Shown: piece after piece, positions 53,199-62,607 of the stretch | Numbering within the stretch: the first letter of the stretch is position 1 | Layout: each line of letters opens with the position of its first letter | From: CAYUVH01 sp964448135 | GTDB taxonomy: Bacteria > Verrucomicrobiota > Verrucomicrobiia > Limisphaerales > UBA8199 | Length of the DNA: 64,000 nt | Direction of reading: 5' to 3' | NCBI GenBank assembly: GCA_964448135.1 | Contig: CAYUVH010000014.1 | Span: 17,076 to 81,075, forward strand | Program-made: the position numbers and the translations under genes | Notes under the pieces: model-generated | Databases searched by the model: none | What the model was told of the DNA's origin: nothing | The model's input: the letters and a program-made list of their open reading frames with translations, nothing else

Positions 53199-54128
53199 TC
53201 ACGCGCCCCGTTTCACACGCCGGCGTTCCCGCGTTCGGTATTGCGAGGGCGTGCACCGCAGCGTGCGGCGAAAGATGCGGTTGAAGAAAGAGACTTCGCT
53301 GTAGCCGCAGGAGTTCGCGATCTCCAGGACCGAGCGGTCGGTTTCGACCAACTCCCGCCGGGCGGCCTGCAGTCGCAGTTGGGCCACGAATTCGCTGAAC
53401 GTTTTGCCCGAGTGCCGCTTGAATTGCCGGGAAAAAGTCGCCTTTCCCATCCGCGTGAGCCGCAGCACCTGCGGCAGCCGCACTTCATTGCGGTAATTCG
53501 CCACGAGATACCGCATGGCCGCGCCGATGGCTTCGCGGTGCACGGAATCCGGCGGCAGCGAAAACGAGCGGTAGGACAGCAACGCCTGGTCGGAATCCGG
53601 CGCATTGGCGATGACCGACAGCAGCCGCAGCAACAGGCTCAGCCGGTCGAGCCCGGAGGCGGCCGCGAGCTCGCGCAAAAGACCGGTGACCACCCCGGCC
53701 GTGCGTTCGCGGTAACGAATGCCGTGGCCGGCTTTTTTGAAAAGGGCCGCCAGCGCGCCCGCCTCGGGAAACGCCCATAGCGCATGCTCGGGCGGAAAAT
53801 TCCATTGCACCGAAAATCCCGCGCAGGAGCCGCGCGTGTGCCAGTAGTGCGGAATATTCTCCCCAAACAACACGACTTCGCCGACGTTGAAATGCCCGAT
53901 ATGATCCCCCACAAAGAACGTGCCGCCGCCCGCGGTGAAGGCCGTGAGTTCCATTTCGGCATGATAATGCCACCGTCCGCCTGCCCCGGTGATGCGTTCC
54001 GATCGGCGCGCATCGAGCAGGGAGTCGACTTTGCCCAGGTTATCCGTCCAGCGCAGGACGCGGAAAGACCGGCCCGGCGGGAGGGGAATGCGTTCCAGGG
54101 TGCCTAACACAAGACTTTCATCGCACAA
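53199..54128 (-). CDS. AraC-family transcriptional regulator with cupin-like sensor domain
   Basis: 309 residues. An N-terminal cupin-type sensing domain (WHYHAEMELTAFTAGGGTFFVGD, with the conserved HxH-type His cluster, and GENIPHYWHTRGSCAGF) is followed by the C-terminal AraC helix-turn-helix pair (VRLPQVLRLTRMGKATFSRQFK; LEIANSCGYSEVSFFNRIFRRTLRCTPSQYR). The domain order is typical of sugar-responsive AraC proteins. Start is TTG 54128, with GTG 54110 as an alternative; neither has a strong ribosome site. It is followed 75 bp later by the pectate-lyase-like gene on the same strand, and lies opposite the plus-strand giant repeat protein, so it could regulate either. Confidence 0.88.
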   Translation of the reverse strand: MCDESLVLGTLERIPLPPGRSFRVLRWTDNLGKVDSLLDARRSERITGAGGRWHYHAEMELTAFTAGGGTFFVGDHIGHFNVGEVVLFGENIPHYWHTRGSCAGFSVQWNFPPEHALWAFPEAGALAALFKKAGHGIRYRERTAGVVTGLLRELAAASGLDRLSLLLRLLSVIANAPDSDQALLSYRSFSLPPDSVHREAIGAAMRYLVANYRNEVRLPQVLRLTRMGKATFSRQFKRHSGKTFSEFVAQLRLQAARRELVETDRSVLEIANSCGYSEVSFFNRIFRRTLRCTPSQYRTRERRRVKRGA

Positions 54129-54443
54129 ATGGGTGGTACCGACAAGAAAAGTTGATACAATAGTGCAAGCCGCTGCGACAATTTACGGAGAAGGACGCCG
54201 GGCTCCATCGTAATGTTTGGGCACATTAATACCAGCTAAGGACAACTATTAGTCAACCCCTGTCCAGAGCCGGGTGGAAAAATGCAACCGCCGGAGCTGT
54301 AATCCGGCTGGCTGGGGCGCAAACCAAGGGCGACGGGATGGTCGCCACGTGTGGATGGGAGGGGTTGTACTGGAACTTAGACGGCGTAACACTGATCGCA
54401 TTAACCAACCTCGATGCCGAAGTTTCGCCTTCGGCCATCCTCT
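54129..54443. other. Intergenic region between divergent AraC and giant repeat protein genes
   Basis: A 315-bp region with both promoters. A 7-bp perfect inverted repeat GCCGAAG and CTTCGGC with 6-nt loop (54416-54422, 54429-54435) sits 8 bp before the ATG at 54444. It would fold in the leader of the giant gene. No clear Shine-Dalgarno site or coding region was seen. Confidence 0.5.
54416..54435 (+). promoter_or_regulatory. Leader hairpin next to the start of the 54.4 kb repeat protein
   Basis: A stem of seven base pairs (GCCGAAG with CTTCGGC) and a 6-nt loop, ending 8 nt upstream of the ATG. In RNA it would occupy the region usually used for ribosome binding, so it might regulate translation. 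A chance palindrome in GC-rich DNA is also possible. Confidence 0.35.
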
Positions 54444-57400
54444 ATGAAGACCCAACCCCTTCCCCAAACTCCCGCTCAACCACTCCGGATCGTCTCGCCA
54501 CCAGCCCGCTTCCTCGTGGCCCGGCTGCTTGCTTGTTTAATCGCCCTCTGCCTGACCGCGCTCTCGGCGAACGCCGCCGCCGGTACCTTAACCTGGGATG
54601 CCAGCGGCAACGGCACCGCGCTGGATGGCACCGGAAACTGGACCGGCGGCAATAATTGGTGGACCGGCACCGGCGACATCGCCTGGACCAATGGCGCCGG
54701 CGTCAACTTCGGCACCAATACTCCCGGCACCTACACCGTGACCCTGCTCAGTCCGATCACCGTCGCGACGCTCAACTTCAAGACCAACAACTACACCCTG
54801 ACGGGGGCGTCCGTATTGACCCATACCAACGGCCTGACCGTGGCCGCCGGGGTGACGGCTACGATCAATTGTCCGGTCAGCACGCCGGGCGCTGGCTACA
54901 GCATCGGTAACAATGGGGCGAGCCTGACGCTGGGCGGCGGCCTCGCCAGCACGACCGGAAATCCCAATTTCAACGGCTCCACGCTGGCCACCAGCACGCT
55001 CAACATCACGAATGGCAGCTTCACTGCCGCCGGCACTGAGACCTATAACAACATCACGGTAAACCAATCCGGCGGAGCCGTGGCGTATGCCATTTGGAAT
55101 ATCGGACGCACCGCGCCCGCCACTTACAATTTGAGCGGCGGCACGCTCCGCAACACCACGGTCAACGCGTGGTCCATTTCCCGCGGTTTCACGGCGATCG
55201 TAAACATCTCGAACACCGGCCTGCTCGGCGCCTTCGGCAATGTCGGCATCGCCTCCACGACCGCCACCGATAACGGCACGCTGAATGTCGCGGGCGGAAC
55301 CGCCAACATCGGAACCGGCATCAGCGGGACGCCCGGCGTGACCTCCGCCAGCCTGGGTAACATCAACATGCTGGCGCTGGGATCCGCCGGCACTTATTCC
55401 GCCGCTTCCAAAGCGGTCCTCAACATTTCGGGGGGCGTTACCACGGCAAAGGGCATCGTGTTCGGCAGCTCGGTTTCGAGTTACGTCAGCAATCCTCCCT
55501 GCATTTTCAATCTGAGCGGCGGCGCCCTCTATCTTGATGCAAACGGAATCACCATGGGGAGCGGGGTATCGGGATTGAACACCGTGGCTGTCACCCTTTC
55601 CGGCGGGTTGCTCGCGGCCACGGCCAACTGGACCGCTTCGGTGCCCGTTTCGCTGACCAACATCAACGGCAACCTGAACGCGCAGGCGGCGGATACCAAC
55701 GGGACGTCCTTCAATATCACCCTGGCGGGCCCGGTGTCCGGCCAGGGAGGATTGCTCAAGACGGGCGGCGGCAACCTGACGTTGAGCGGCGGAGCCACTT
55801 ATTCAGGGCTGACGACGGTGAGCAACGGGCAATTCACGGTGACCACGGCCGGCGCCACAGCCATCGGCGCCGTCATCATGGAAAGCAGCACAACGCTTTC
55901 GACCGTCATGACCGCCGCGGCCAAATCCTGGACCAACGCGGGACTCTCCTTCTCCAACAGCACCGCCCTGGACTTTAACTTCGGCGGCTTCCAGCTCAGC
56001 CCTTCTTCCCGCGTCATCCAGATCAATGGCGATCTGACGCTGGACAGTTCGAGCACCGTCACTATCGAAGGCTCGGCGATCCTTGTTGGCACCTATCCAC
56101 TCATGACTTGCACTGGCACGCTCACGCTGGCCGGCGGGGTTTCCCTGCCCACGATCATCTCCCTCCCCGGCGGGGTGGCGGCGACGCTAGCGCAGAGCGG
56201 GAAGACCATCAACCTAGTCGTCACCAGTTCGCCCAACAACCCGCTGAACTGGGGAACCTCCGCCAGCGGCCCGTGGGACTTCACGACGACGGACTGGGTC
56301 GTCGCGGGCGGCGGTGGCCCGACCAATTATTCTGACGGCGTCGCCGTGACATTTAACGACAACACCCAAACGGCGGTGGCCATCGATTTGAGGAGCAATG
56401 TCCAACCCGTCAGTGTGACGGCGAACAACACCCTGGGCGGCACCACCGCCTACACCATTACGGGTGCAGGTTCGATCGGTGGCGGCACCAGCGTGCTCTT
56501 ACAAGGCAGCGGCCTCTTCGCGCTCGGAACCACGAACACCTATAGCGGCGGAACGATCGTGAACTCCGGCACGCTGGGCATCAACTACGGCGGCGATGGC
56601 AGCGGTCCCTCCGGCATTGGCACGGGACCGCTTACGCTGAATACCGGCGCAGCGCTGGACAACACCAGCGGATCGAACGTGGTGCTGAATACTCCCCTCC
56701 AGGAATACTGGAACGGCGATTTCACTTACGCCGGTTCGCAAACGAACCTCGATCTGGGCATCGGGCCGGTGTCGCTCGGAAATAACCTGGTGCTGACGGT
56801 GCTCTCCAATCGGCTTACCTGCGGCGGTGTCATCACGGACAACGGCGCGAACTACAAGCTGACGGTGCAAGGGCCCGGAACCCTGACCCTCTCGGGGCTC
56901 AACACCTATGCCGGTGGCACCACGCTCACCTCAGGCAAATTGAACATCAACAATGGCGGCGACGGCGGCGCTGATTCCGCCATCGGCACGGGCACCTTCA
57001 CGATCAACGGCGGCACGATTGACAACACCTCCGGCGCGGACCTGCAACTCCTGCAATCCATTCCGGAAGCCTGGAACGCGAACTTCACCTTCGCCGGTAC
57101 CACCAACCTGGATCTGGGCGCGGGGAATCTGGCGGTTCAAACCATCACCGCGACCCTGCAAAACGGCGCCACCCTGAGGACCGAAGGCGGGATGACCGCC
57201 GTGGGCTCAGGGGCGGTCGCCACCATGACCCTGGCTGGCAACGGTACCTTCCAGACCAGCGCCAATAAGAACAATCCCGGTCTGTCGGTCGTCGTGGGCA
57301 GCGGCGTCACGTATCTCATGGACAAGTCCAGCAGCGCCTCGATTCACAGCGTGGGCGGCACGCTGGTGGTGGTAACCAATGGCCTGGCGCGCGTGACCGG

Positions 57401-58379
57401 GACCGGCGGGCGGCAGGTCGTCAGCACCACGTCCGGGACGGTTACGCTGAACGGCGGCACGCTCGACCTGAACGGCAACACCGAGACCATGTTTCTGATC
57501 AACTTCAATGCCGGTGTGCTGCAGAACAGCAACCTCAACCCCGCCGGCCTCGCCATGGTCACAAATGTCAACCTGCGCGGTGCGTCCTGCCGGTTCGACG
57601 TCGTCACCAACAGCTCCTTGAACATCCCTTCGTCCGTTATCGGCAACGGCTCGCTCGTCATGATCGGCGAGGGCACGCTGAATCTCGGCGGCACCAACTC
57701 CTACATCGGCTCCACCACCGTCAGCAACGGCCTGGTCACCTTCACCACGGCCACCCTCGCCAATCGCAACTACACCGTCGCCAACGGCGAGTTGGAGGCG
57801 ATCCTGGATCCGCAGGGTGTCCAGCTCCAGATGAGCATGAGCAACCTCACCTTCGCTGCCGGTACGCGCGTGGGCTTCGATCTCGCCTCGGGTGCTTTTG
57901 GCGACACGACCAATTCGCTGATTGCGGCGCGGAACGTGATCATGAATGGCAGCGTGGCGGTCGACGTCTTCAACGCGCCCCCGACCAGCAACGACAGTGT
58001 GCTGCTCAGCTACACCAACCGCACTGGCGCCGGCCTGTTCGTCGCGGGCACTATCCCCGTTGGCTCGTATATTTACGACAACACCGCAAACCACACCGTG
58101 GTCCTCACCTACACCGCGCCGCCGCCGCCCTCGCCCAGCATCACCACCGTCGGCAGCGTTTCTACCGGGGGGATTGTCACCGGCATCACGCTCTCCGGCG
58201 TGCACGGCCCGCCCAACGGCACCTTCGAGCTCATGAGCTCCACCAACGTATCCCTGTCGCCGCTGACGCTCTGGACCCCGGTCCAAAGCGGCAACTTCGA
58301 CGCGTCGGGTAATTTCAACATCACCAACGCCGTGAGCATCACCACCCCGCAGCTCTATTTCCTCCTGCGCGTTCCTTGA
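54444..58379 (+). CDS. Giant secreted beta-strand-repeat protein
   Basis: About 1,311 residues from ATG 54444 (ATG 54414 adds ten). The signal peptide is near [20 protein letters not shown] with cleavage around NAAA. The mature chain is very rich in Gly, Thr, Ser and Asn, with beta-strand repeats ([72 protein letters not shown]). [10 protein letters not shown] near the start is often found in these proteins. The C-terminal segment ends LYFLLRVP and resembles the module seen in three other secreted proteins. No barrel is present. The pseudopilin and a small anchored protein follow at once on the same strand, matching the 19-26 kb locus in content but with the gene order changed. Confidence 0.87.
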   Translation: MKTQPLPQTPAQPLRIVSPPARFLVARLLACLIALCLTALSANAAAGTLTWDASGNGTALDGTGNWTGGNNWWTGTGDIAWTNGAGVNFGTNTPGTYTVTLLSPITVATLNFKTNNYTLTGASVLTHTNGLTVAAGVTATINCPVSTPGAGYSIGNNGASLTLGGGLASTTGNPNFNGSTLATSTLNITNGSFTAAGTETYNNITVNQSGGAVAYAIWNIGRTAPATYNLSGGTLRNTTVNAWSISRGFTAIVNISNTGLLGAFGNVGIASTTATDNGTLNVAGGTANIGTGISGTPGVTSASLGNINMLALGSAGTYSAASKAVLNISGGVTTAKGIVFGSSVSSYVSNPPCIFNLSGGALYLDANGITMGSGVSGLNTVAVTLSGGLLAATANWTASVPVSLTNINGNLNAQAADTNGTSFNITLAGPVSGQGGLLKTGGGNLTLSGGATYSGLTTVSNGQFTVTTAGATAIGAVIMESSTTLSTVMTAAAKSWTNAGLSFSNSTALDFNFGGFQLSPSSRVIQINGDLTLDSSSTVTIEGSAILVGTYPLMTCTGTLTLAGGVSLPTIISLPGGVAATLAQSGKTINLVVTSSPNNPLNWGTSASGPWDFTTTDWVVAGGGGPTNYSDGVAVTFNDNTQTAVAIDLRSNVQPVSVTANNTLGGTTAYTITGAGSIGGGTSVLLQGSGLFALGTTNTYSGGTIVNSGTLGINYGGDGSGPSGIGTGPLTLNTGAALDNTSGSNVVLNTPLQEYWNGDFTYAGSQTNLDLGIGPVSLGNNLVLTVLSNRLTCGGVITDNGANYKLTVQGPGTLTLSGLNTYAGGTTLTSGKLNINNGGDGGADSAIGTGTFTINGGTIDNTSGADLQLLQSIPEAWNANFTFAGTTNLDLGAGNLAVQTITATLQNGATLRTEGGMTAVGSGAVATMTLAGNGTFQTSANKNNPGLSVVVGSGVTYLMDKSSSASIHSVGGTLVVVTNGLARVTGTGGRQVVSTTSGTVTLNGGTLDLNGNTETMFLINFNAGVLQNSNLNPAGLAMVTNVNLRGASCRFDVVTNSSLNIPSSVIGNGSLVMIGEGTLNLGGTNSYIGSTTVSNGLVTFTTATLANRNYTVANGELEAILDPQGVQLQMSMSNLTFAAGTRVGFDLASGAFGDTTNSLIAARNVIMNGSVAVDVFNAPPTSNDSVLLSYTNRTGAGLFVAGTIPVGSYIYDNTANHTVVLTYTAPPPPSPSITTVGSVSTGGIVTGITLSGVHGPPNGTFELMSSTNVSLSPLTLWTPVQSGNFDASGNFNITNAVSITTPQLYFLLRVP

Positions 58380-58393
58380 ACCTCACTAACGCC

Positions 58394-59200
58394 ATGGCGC
58401 ACTCGCCGATCCCCGCTGTCGGAGCGCGCCCGTCCCCGGGCGCAGCAACGTCCAAACGCGTCGCTGCGCCGGAAATCCTTGCTGTGTCCAAATCCAACTG
58501 CCGCGCCTTCACCCTCATCGAACTGCTCGTCGTCATCGCCATCATCGCCATCCTGGCGGCGATGCTTCTGCCCGCCTTGGCCAAGGCGAAGGAAAAGGGC
58601 CTGCAAACCGCCTGCTTGAACAACCTCAAACAGATCGGCCTGAATCTCAATCTCTACACGGACAGCAACCAGGGCAAAATGCCCTCCGCGATGAGTTACG
58701 GAGTGCCGGCCAATAATTACACCGCCTGCGTCAACAACTATGACAAAACCTACAGCTATGGCGGAGTGTCGGCCCAGTTGGATCCCAAAAACTACCGGAT
58801 GTTTTATTGTCCCAGCGACAAGGTGAACCTCCCCAATCCGGTCAACAGCATCACGAACCTCCAGTCCTACCGTTATCGCTGGGTGGTCTGGTGGAACACG
58901 GATTCCTATCCCGGTCTTAAGGACCAGGACTTCGGCAAGCCGTCCGCCCAGGTTGTTTATCACGAGTACCTGGATTTTCACTGGAAAAAGTTGAAGGACG
59001 AATACCCCCTCATCCAGCCGACCCTCCAGGCGGTTTACGCCGATTGCCACGCGAAGAAATGGGTCGTGAAATGGCAGCAGTACGGTCCCGTGCCGAACAG
59101 CCTCTTCGATCCCAACTGGTTTTATTACGCCAATGGCGTTTGGAACTCGCCGGGGACGCCGCAACCCGACGTCAAGACTGGCTGGGATAATGAATATTAA
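58394..59200 (+). CDS. Pseudopilin-like protein (prepilin-type N-terminal domain)
   Basis: 268 residues from ATG 58394; a TTG 18 bp earlier is in frame. A 37-residue leader precedes [20 protein letters not shown], with Glu at +5, then [19 protein letters not shown]. The C-terminal region [14 protein letters not shown] aligns with [11 protein letters not shown] of the 25261-26055 protein, but the Gly of the DG motif is Cys. The leader part [11 protein letters not shown] overlaps a GC palindrome (58426-58443) also seen at 51.15 kb, so a small repeat seems to have entered the non-conserved leader. The gene lies 14 bp after the giant repeat protein and overlaps the next gene by 11 bp (ATGAATATTAA). 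The protein probably works in the inner membrane with secretion machinery. Confidence 0.85.
   Translation: MAHSPIPAVGARPSPGAATSKRVAAPEILAVSKSNCRAFTLIELLVVIAIIAILAAMLLPALAKAKEKGLQTACLNNLKQIGLNLNLYTDSNQGKMPSAMSYGVPANNYTACVNNYDKTYSYGGVSAQLDPKNYRMFYCPSDKVNLPNPVNSITNLQSYRYRWVVWWNTDSYPGLKDQDFGKPSAQVVYHEYLDFHWKKLKDEYPLIQPTLQAVYADCHAKKWVVKWQQYGPVPNSLFDPNWFYYANGVWNSPGTPQPDVKTGWDNEY
58426..58443. repeat. Dispersed GC palindrome inside the pseudopilin leader
   Basis: GCGCCCG (58426-58432) and CGGGCGC (58437-58443) with a 4-nt loop, followed by AGCAACG. The unit is almost the same as at 51152-51168 (then AGCAGGG), so it is likely a dispersed element rather than chance. Confidence 0.5.
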
Positions 59201-59825
59201 AAAGTTGGGCCTGGCCGCACTGGCCCTGGTCGCCATTGCTGGCAGCCTCTTCTACCTCTTTCACAAGCCAACCGAACAGGGCGAAAAGCAGGCCACGGAT
59301 GTCAGCGAAGCGCTTGGTATGCGTGCCGCCGAGGACGTTGCGCGGCTCATCGGGCATCCGGGCAGGGTCGCCCTGCTGGAGCCGGAAATCAGGTCCGGCC
59401 AGGCGCCCACCGCCGTCGCCACGTTGGATATTTTCCGGGCCACTTTGAAAAAGCGCGGCATCACGGTCGCGCGCACGAAGACCGTCCCCGGGGGCCTGAG
59501 CGGTTTGGTCATGGGCCGCCGCGCTTCGCGCGCTGATTACGTCGCTCTCGTCGAGGCCTCCCCCGCCGTGGACGCCGTGGTGACTTTTGCGAGCCTGCCG
59601 GATTTCCCTGCGGACGAACTGCAAAGCTATCAGGCCAGCCATCCGCCGCTCGTAGTGGTGGACATTTTCGGCGTCCTCAAAGGCCAGACGCTTCCCTCCC
59701 TGGTCGAACAAAAGACCATCGCGCTCGCCTTTGCCCCCCGCACCTTCCCGGAGGTCGAGCAGCAAAAAAGCGAAACCCGAACCTTCGAGCGCTACTACCA
59801 CCGCTTCCCCCCGGCCGCCAAGTAG
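59190..59825 (+). CDS. Small membrane-anchored protein linked to a pseudopilin gene
   Basis: About 211 residues from ATG 59190, which overlaps the pseudopilin stop by 11 bp. The N-terminus is a single hydrophobic segment ([19 protein letters not shown]) after MNIKK, a signal anchor or uncleaved signal peptide. The remainder is soluble, with a Rossmann-like or periplasmic-binding-like alternation ([59 protein letters not shown]). I do not recognise a named family. It is unlike the lipoprotein at 24876-25271 in sequence, though it takes the same gene position after a pseudopilin gene. It likely faces the periplasm. It is convergent with the next gene, 17 bp away. Confidence 0.72.
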   Translation: MNIKKLGLAALALVAIAGSLFYLFHKPTEQGEKQATDVSEALGMRAAEDVARLIGHPGRVALLEPEIRSGQAPTAVATLDIFRATLKKRGITVARTKTVPGGLSGLVMGRRASRADYVALVEASPAVDAVVTFASLPDFPADELQSYQASHPPLVVVDIFGVLKGQTLPSLVEQKTIALAFAPRTFPEVEQQKSETRTFERYYHRFPPAAK

Positions 59826-59842
59826 AGCCGGACCTGCAACGC

Positions 59843-60958
59843 TCACTTCCCCTTGGCGAGATTCGTTTCCATCCACGCCACGCTCTTCTCCCACATCTCC
59901 ACCGTGCACGTGTGACCCTGATCAGGATAAATGACGCTTTGGAAATCCTTCTCCGCGCCGTACAGTTTATACGCCTGCTTCGCCGTGTTCTCGATGATCC
60001 TGATCCCGTCCGTGGGCGAGCCGGCGTCCTTGCCGCCGTTCAGATACAGGGCAGGGCGGGGTGCGATCAGCGAAACCACCGCCTCCGAATCAAAATAATT
60101 CATGATATTCGGCACGAAATAATACAGCCCGTGCGCCTTGAGCTGGCCGTTCCGGATCAGGTTCTCGTAGCGCGTCAGGCACGCGATCGCCGCGCCGGCC
60201 TTGAACCGCTCGTCCAGCGCCATCAGCCACCACGCCCGCGTCGCGCCCATGCTCATGCCCATCACCCCGATGCGGTTCGCGTCCACCTCCGGTCGCTTCG
60301 ACAGTTGATCAATGCCGATCAGCTCGTCGCGCAGCATCATTCCCCACAGCGTGCGGCCCGTCCACAGATTGAACTTGGCCGCGGATATCTCACCCTCGAC
60401 TCCCATTTCTTCCGGTCCGCCCGGCCCCTTGCCCTGGCGTTCGCCGAAGCAATACGCATCGATCGCCAGCACCACGAAACCTTTTTTCGCCAGCGCGGGT
60501 CCGGGCGCTTCGGGGTAATGCTTGTTCTGGAAAATCTCGTCCTTGCCGATCTGGAATTCGCCGCCGTGCCAGTGACAAAAAAGAATCGCCGGGCTTTTGC
60601 CCGTCGGGTTCTTCGGCAGCAGGAGATGGCCGGGAACCGTCGCGCCCGCGCCATTGTCGAACTCGATTTTTTCCTGGATGAAATCCCCCTGGTCGGTGTG
60701 CGAGATGACCTTGAAGGGGCTGGCGGTGTCGCGGGCGGGCAGGCGGCCGAGCAACTGCCAGAGCTGGGACCGCACCGAGGCGCGGCGCACCTGCCAGGCT
60801 TCGAGGCTCTTCGGCACCTGGAACGCGGGCGCAATTTGCGCGCCGGCGAGCCAACGCCCGGCTTCAGGCTGGTTCGTTTGCGCCATGAGCGAGGAGGCCG
60901 TCAACACGCTGAGCAGGGAACAACCCAGGACGATTCGGCAAAGTGATGTGTAATTCAT
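59843..60958 (-). CDS. Secreted alpha/beta hydrolase (dienelactone hydrolase/acetyl esterase-like)
   Basis: A 371-residue protein with a signal peptide (IVLGCSLLSVLTASSLMAQ). The alpha/beta-hydrolase core has LLLPKNPTGKSPAILFCHWHGGEF (read as LLLPKN and FCHWHGG motifs), the nucleophile elbow GVMGMSMGATR with the Ser in GMSMG, an Asp in GGKDAGSP and His in PDQGHTC. This is the group of large secreted esterases (acetyl-xylan esterase or dienelactone-hydrolase-like) found in Verrucomicrobia and Planctomycetes. Substrate unknown; the carbohydrate-rich surroundings suggest deacetylation of polysaccharide. It is convergent with the small anchored protein gene. Upstream (higher coordinates) lies a repeat-rich stretch with no intact gene. 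Confidence 0.85.
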   Translation of the reverse strand: MNYTSLCRIVLGCSLLSVLTASSLMAQTNQPEAGRWLAGAQIAPAFQVPKSLEAWQVRRASVRSQLWQLLGRLPARDTASPFKVISHTDQGDFIQEKIEFDNGAGATVPGHLLLPKNPTGKSPAILFCHWHGGEFQIGKDEIFQNKHYPEAPGPALAKKGFVVLAIDAYCFGERQGKGPGGPEEMGVEGEISAAKFNLWTGRTLWGMMLRDELIGIDQLSKRPEVDANRIGVMGMSMGATRAWWLMALDERFKAGAAIACLTRYENLIRNGQLKAHGLYYFVPNIMNYFDSEAVVSLIAPRPALYLNGGKDAGSPTDGIRIIENTAKQAYKLYGAEKDFQSVIYPDQGHTCTVEMWEKSVAWMETNLAKGK

Positions 60959-61160
60959 AGTTCAACAAAGCTGTTTTAACCCGGCGGAACACGCTCGCAT
61001 ACTGCCAGCTTGCCCGAAGTTGGCAAGTTGCCTCCTTGGGCTCTGGCGTCCGCCAAAAGTGCCGCCGGAATATTGAGGCACGCCGTTTCCCCAGCCGGCG
61101 CGACCGAGGAGTGCGAAGTGCGATAAAACGTGTCAGGCATGGTTGGGTTGCAGGTTGCCC

Positions 61161-61340
61161 GCCTTCGCTGCGCTTCGGCGCGGCACGCCCGTCTTCGCTG
61201 CGCTACGACGCGGCGCGACCGTCTTCGCTCCGCTAGGACGCGGCAGGCCCGTCTTCGCTGCGCTACGACGCGGCACGCCCGTCTTCGCTGCGCTACGACG
61301 CGGCACGCCCGTCTTCGCTGCGCTACGACGCGGCACGCAG
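61161..61340. repeat. Six tandem copies of a 30-bp GC-rich unit
   Basis: The unit is about GTCTTCGCTGCGCTACGACG followed by CGGCACGCCC. Copies begin at 61161, 61191, 61221, 61251, 61281 and 61311; the last four differ only slightly. There are no spacers, so it is not a CRISPR array. A single diverged copy lies at 61768-61796, so the unit is also dispersed. Confidence 0.85.
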
Positions 61341-61446
61341 GGGGCAAATTTTGGGCCCGGAGCCGGGGTGGGTTTGCGCAAAGGGTGTTGAGATTTGACC
61401 ATGAATGTCTGCTCTGACCGCAAATCCCCATGCTTTTGAACGCGCT

Positions 61447-61463
61447 GCGGCTTATAAAGCCGC
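61447..61463. repeat. GC palindrome GCGGCTT/AAGCCGC
   Basis: A perfect 7-bp inverted repeat with a 3-nt ATA loop inside the gene-poor region, flanked by CGCGCT and GCGCTCC. It may be a dispersed palindromic element, with no transcript nearby that it would terminate. Confidence 0.5.
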
Positions 61464-61648
61464 GCTCCGGGACTTTTTGTGCAAAGCCACCCCGGGTAGA
61501 CGGGTGGTGGGGCCCCCTGCGAGAGGTTGTTCTTTAAGTGTTTTTAGGTGTTTTTTGGTGTTTTTCCGTGTGTTTTGAGTGTTCTTTTGGCGTTCTTTGA
61601 GTGTTCTTTGCTGTTCCTTTGTGTTTCTTTGGTGTTCTTTCGGGAGTG

Positions 61649-61720
61649 GTGGGACCGGTGAGACCTGTGGGACTTGTGGGACTTGTGGGACTTGTGGGAC
61701 CTGTGGGACTTGTGGGACTT
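61649..61720. repeat. Eight tandem copies of a 9-bp unit (GTGGGACTT)
   Basis: Units run without gaps: GTGGGACCG, GTGAGACCT, then GTGGGACTT three times, GTGGGACCT and GTGGGACTT twice. On the minus strand it would read as KSH/RSH repeats, but the frame there has no other sign of being a gene. A variable simple repeat is the safest call. Confidence 0.85.
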
Positions 61721-61767
61721 GAGGAAATAGGTCCGCAAAGCGCCTCGATAATTTTTTCGGTTTGACC

Positions 61768-61796
61768 CGTCTTCGCTCCGCTACGACGCGGCAAGC
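61768..61796. repeat. Single diverged copy of the 30-bp unit
   Basis: CGTCTTCGCTCCGCTACGAC followed by GCGGCAAGC matches the tandem unit at 61161-61340 with one or two changes. Its position 430 bp away shows the unit has spread locally. Confidence 0.7.
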
Positions 61797-62076
61797 TGGG
61801 TTTGACTGGGTTTGACCGTGGACTGAGTAAGGGACGCAAGGGAGGAGAACTGTATCCCCCAAAAGGTTTGGCTGGTAGACTGGCATGCATGGTCGGCATA
61901 CGTTTGGTTGTGCGTTGAATTTCCCTGGTTTTGCCCGGGTAGAGAATCGGCTGAGTCCACCGGCGATTCCCGGGCGAGAAATCCCTCCGCAGATAGATTG
62001 GCACGAGCGGGGTGGGTGTCAAGGTGCGGAGTGACAAAAAATGGATGTGTGCACGCGGATCGCAAAAACGCCAACC

Positions 62077-62106
62077 TTGCCAACGCCCATTTCATGTCCC
62101 TATACT
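62077..62106 (+). promoter_or_regulatory. Possible sigma70-type promoter
   Basis: TTGCCA (62077-62082) and TATACT (62101-62106) with an 18-bp spacer, upstream of a purine-rich AAAGGAG (62143-62149) and a short open frame. Good matches to the consensus, but no intact gene follows, so it could be the remains of a disrupted gene. Confidence 0.35.
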
Positions 62107-62151
62107 CACCCAGACCAAAGAGCTTGGGGACAGACGTCTTATAAAGGAGAC

Positions 62152-62265
62152 ATGGGTTGGGATATGAAAAACACAACCGCGGGAAGGGCGAGGACTTTTG
62201 CGGGAGTCATTCTGGCATTCGCTATGGACCTATCAAATAACGGTCAATCGCAGGGGGCAACCTGA
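62152..62265 (+). CDS. Short open frame, possible 5' remnant of a secreted protein gene
   Basis: 37 residues from ATG 62152, or 33 from ATG 62164 (MKNTTAGRARTFAGVILAFA). AAAGGAG lies just upstream at 62143-62149, only 2 nt from the first ATG. The start looks like a signal peptide with little after it, as if a gene had been cut short. It lies directly before sequence that could be a transposon end. Could also be non-coding. Confidence 0.25.
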   Translation: MGWDMKNTTAGRARTFAGVILAFAMDLSNNGQSQGAT

Positions 62266-62319
62266 CATCTGTGCCGTGTCCACTAACGGATAATTTGTGT
62301 CAATAGTGAGAACTGACAC
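62263..62319. mobile_element. Possible insertion-sequence end remnant
   Basis: The segment starts TGACATCTGTGCCGTGTCC and ends TTGTGTCAATAGTGAGAACT plus GACA. Both ends carry GTGTC and the right half holds an inverted GTGTCA...TGACAC pair, as often seen at ends of IS21-like elements. It lies between a truncated 5' frame and a truncated TauE/SafE 3' end. No transposase is present. Evidence is only suggestive. Confidence 0.25.
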
Positions 62320-62346
62320 TTGCATGACACTTGCATGACACTTGCA
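62314..62346. repeat. Three direct copies of TGACACTTGCA
   Basis: Three perfect 11-bp copies in a row (62314-62324, 62325-62335, 62336-62346) directly at the 5' edge of the truncated TauE/SafE fragment. They look like slippage or a rearrangement scar. Confidence 0.85.
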
Positions 62347-62551
62347 CGTGGCAGCGGTTTGGTTCGTCTGGTCAGGGCTGGTGCGGTGGCCGGAAGCCGC
62401 GGTAATGACGTGTGGAGCGCTGTTTGGCTATTATCTCGGCGCCCACTATGCGCAGCGAATTCCCCAGGCCCGCGTAAGACAAATCATCACCGTGATTGGA
62501 TTTACCATCGCCGCATTGACGTTTTACAAGGAATTCCTGCCGACACGTTAG
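62342..62551 (+). pseudogene. C-terminal remnant of a TauE/SafE-family permease
   Basis: The frame encodes about 69 residues (VRWPEAAVMTCGALFGYYLG, then AHYAQRIPQARVRQIITVIG, FTIAALTFYKEF). This matches the last two membrane segments of TauE/SafE sulfite/organosulfonate exporters, including the GAxxGYYLGAHYA-type loop. The other 180 or so residues of the family are missing; the frame opens at a TTG within the 11-bp direct repeats, and an in-frame TGA lies just before. It is therefore a fragment left by a deletion or insertion event. Confidence 0.6.
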
Positions 62552-62607
62552 CCTCGGTTCCGGTGAAGCCGACGATTGCCGGCGAGCCCCGGGTGGCGTG
62601 GTTGGAG

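Larger units (their letters stand above)
60959..62607. other. Gene-poor, repeat-rich region with gene fragments
   Basis: About 1.6 kb with no intact gene. It holds six 30-bp tandem repeats (61161-61340), a hairpin (61447-61463), a G/T-rich stretch (61530-61640), eight 9-bp repeats (61649-61720), a lone copy of the 30-bp unit (61768-61796), a possible promoter (62077-62106), a small open frame (62152-62265), 11-bp direct repeats (62314-62346) and the end of a TauE/SafE-like gene (62342-62551). Long open frames across 61130-61420 arise from the stop-free repeat unit and are not genes. Confidence 0.6.

Noticed and set aside
54444..58379. PEP-CTERM sorting signal
   Set aside because: The C-terminus ends LYFLLRVP with no PEP motif followed by a membrane helix and basic tail.
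61161..61340. CRISPR array
   Set aside because: Units abut with no spacers, no cas genes are nearby, and the unit is not palindromic like a CRISPR repeat.
61130..61431. Arg-rich open frames on both strands
   Set aside because: They are translations of the 30-bp tandem repeat, which lacks stop codons; there is no start context or domain.
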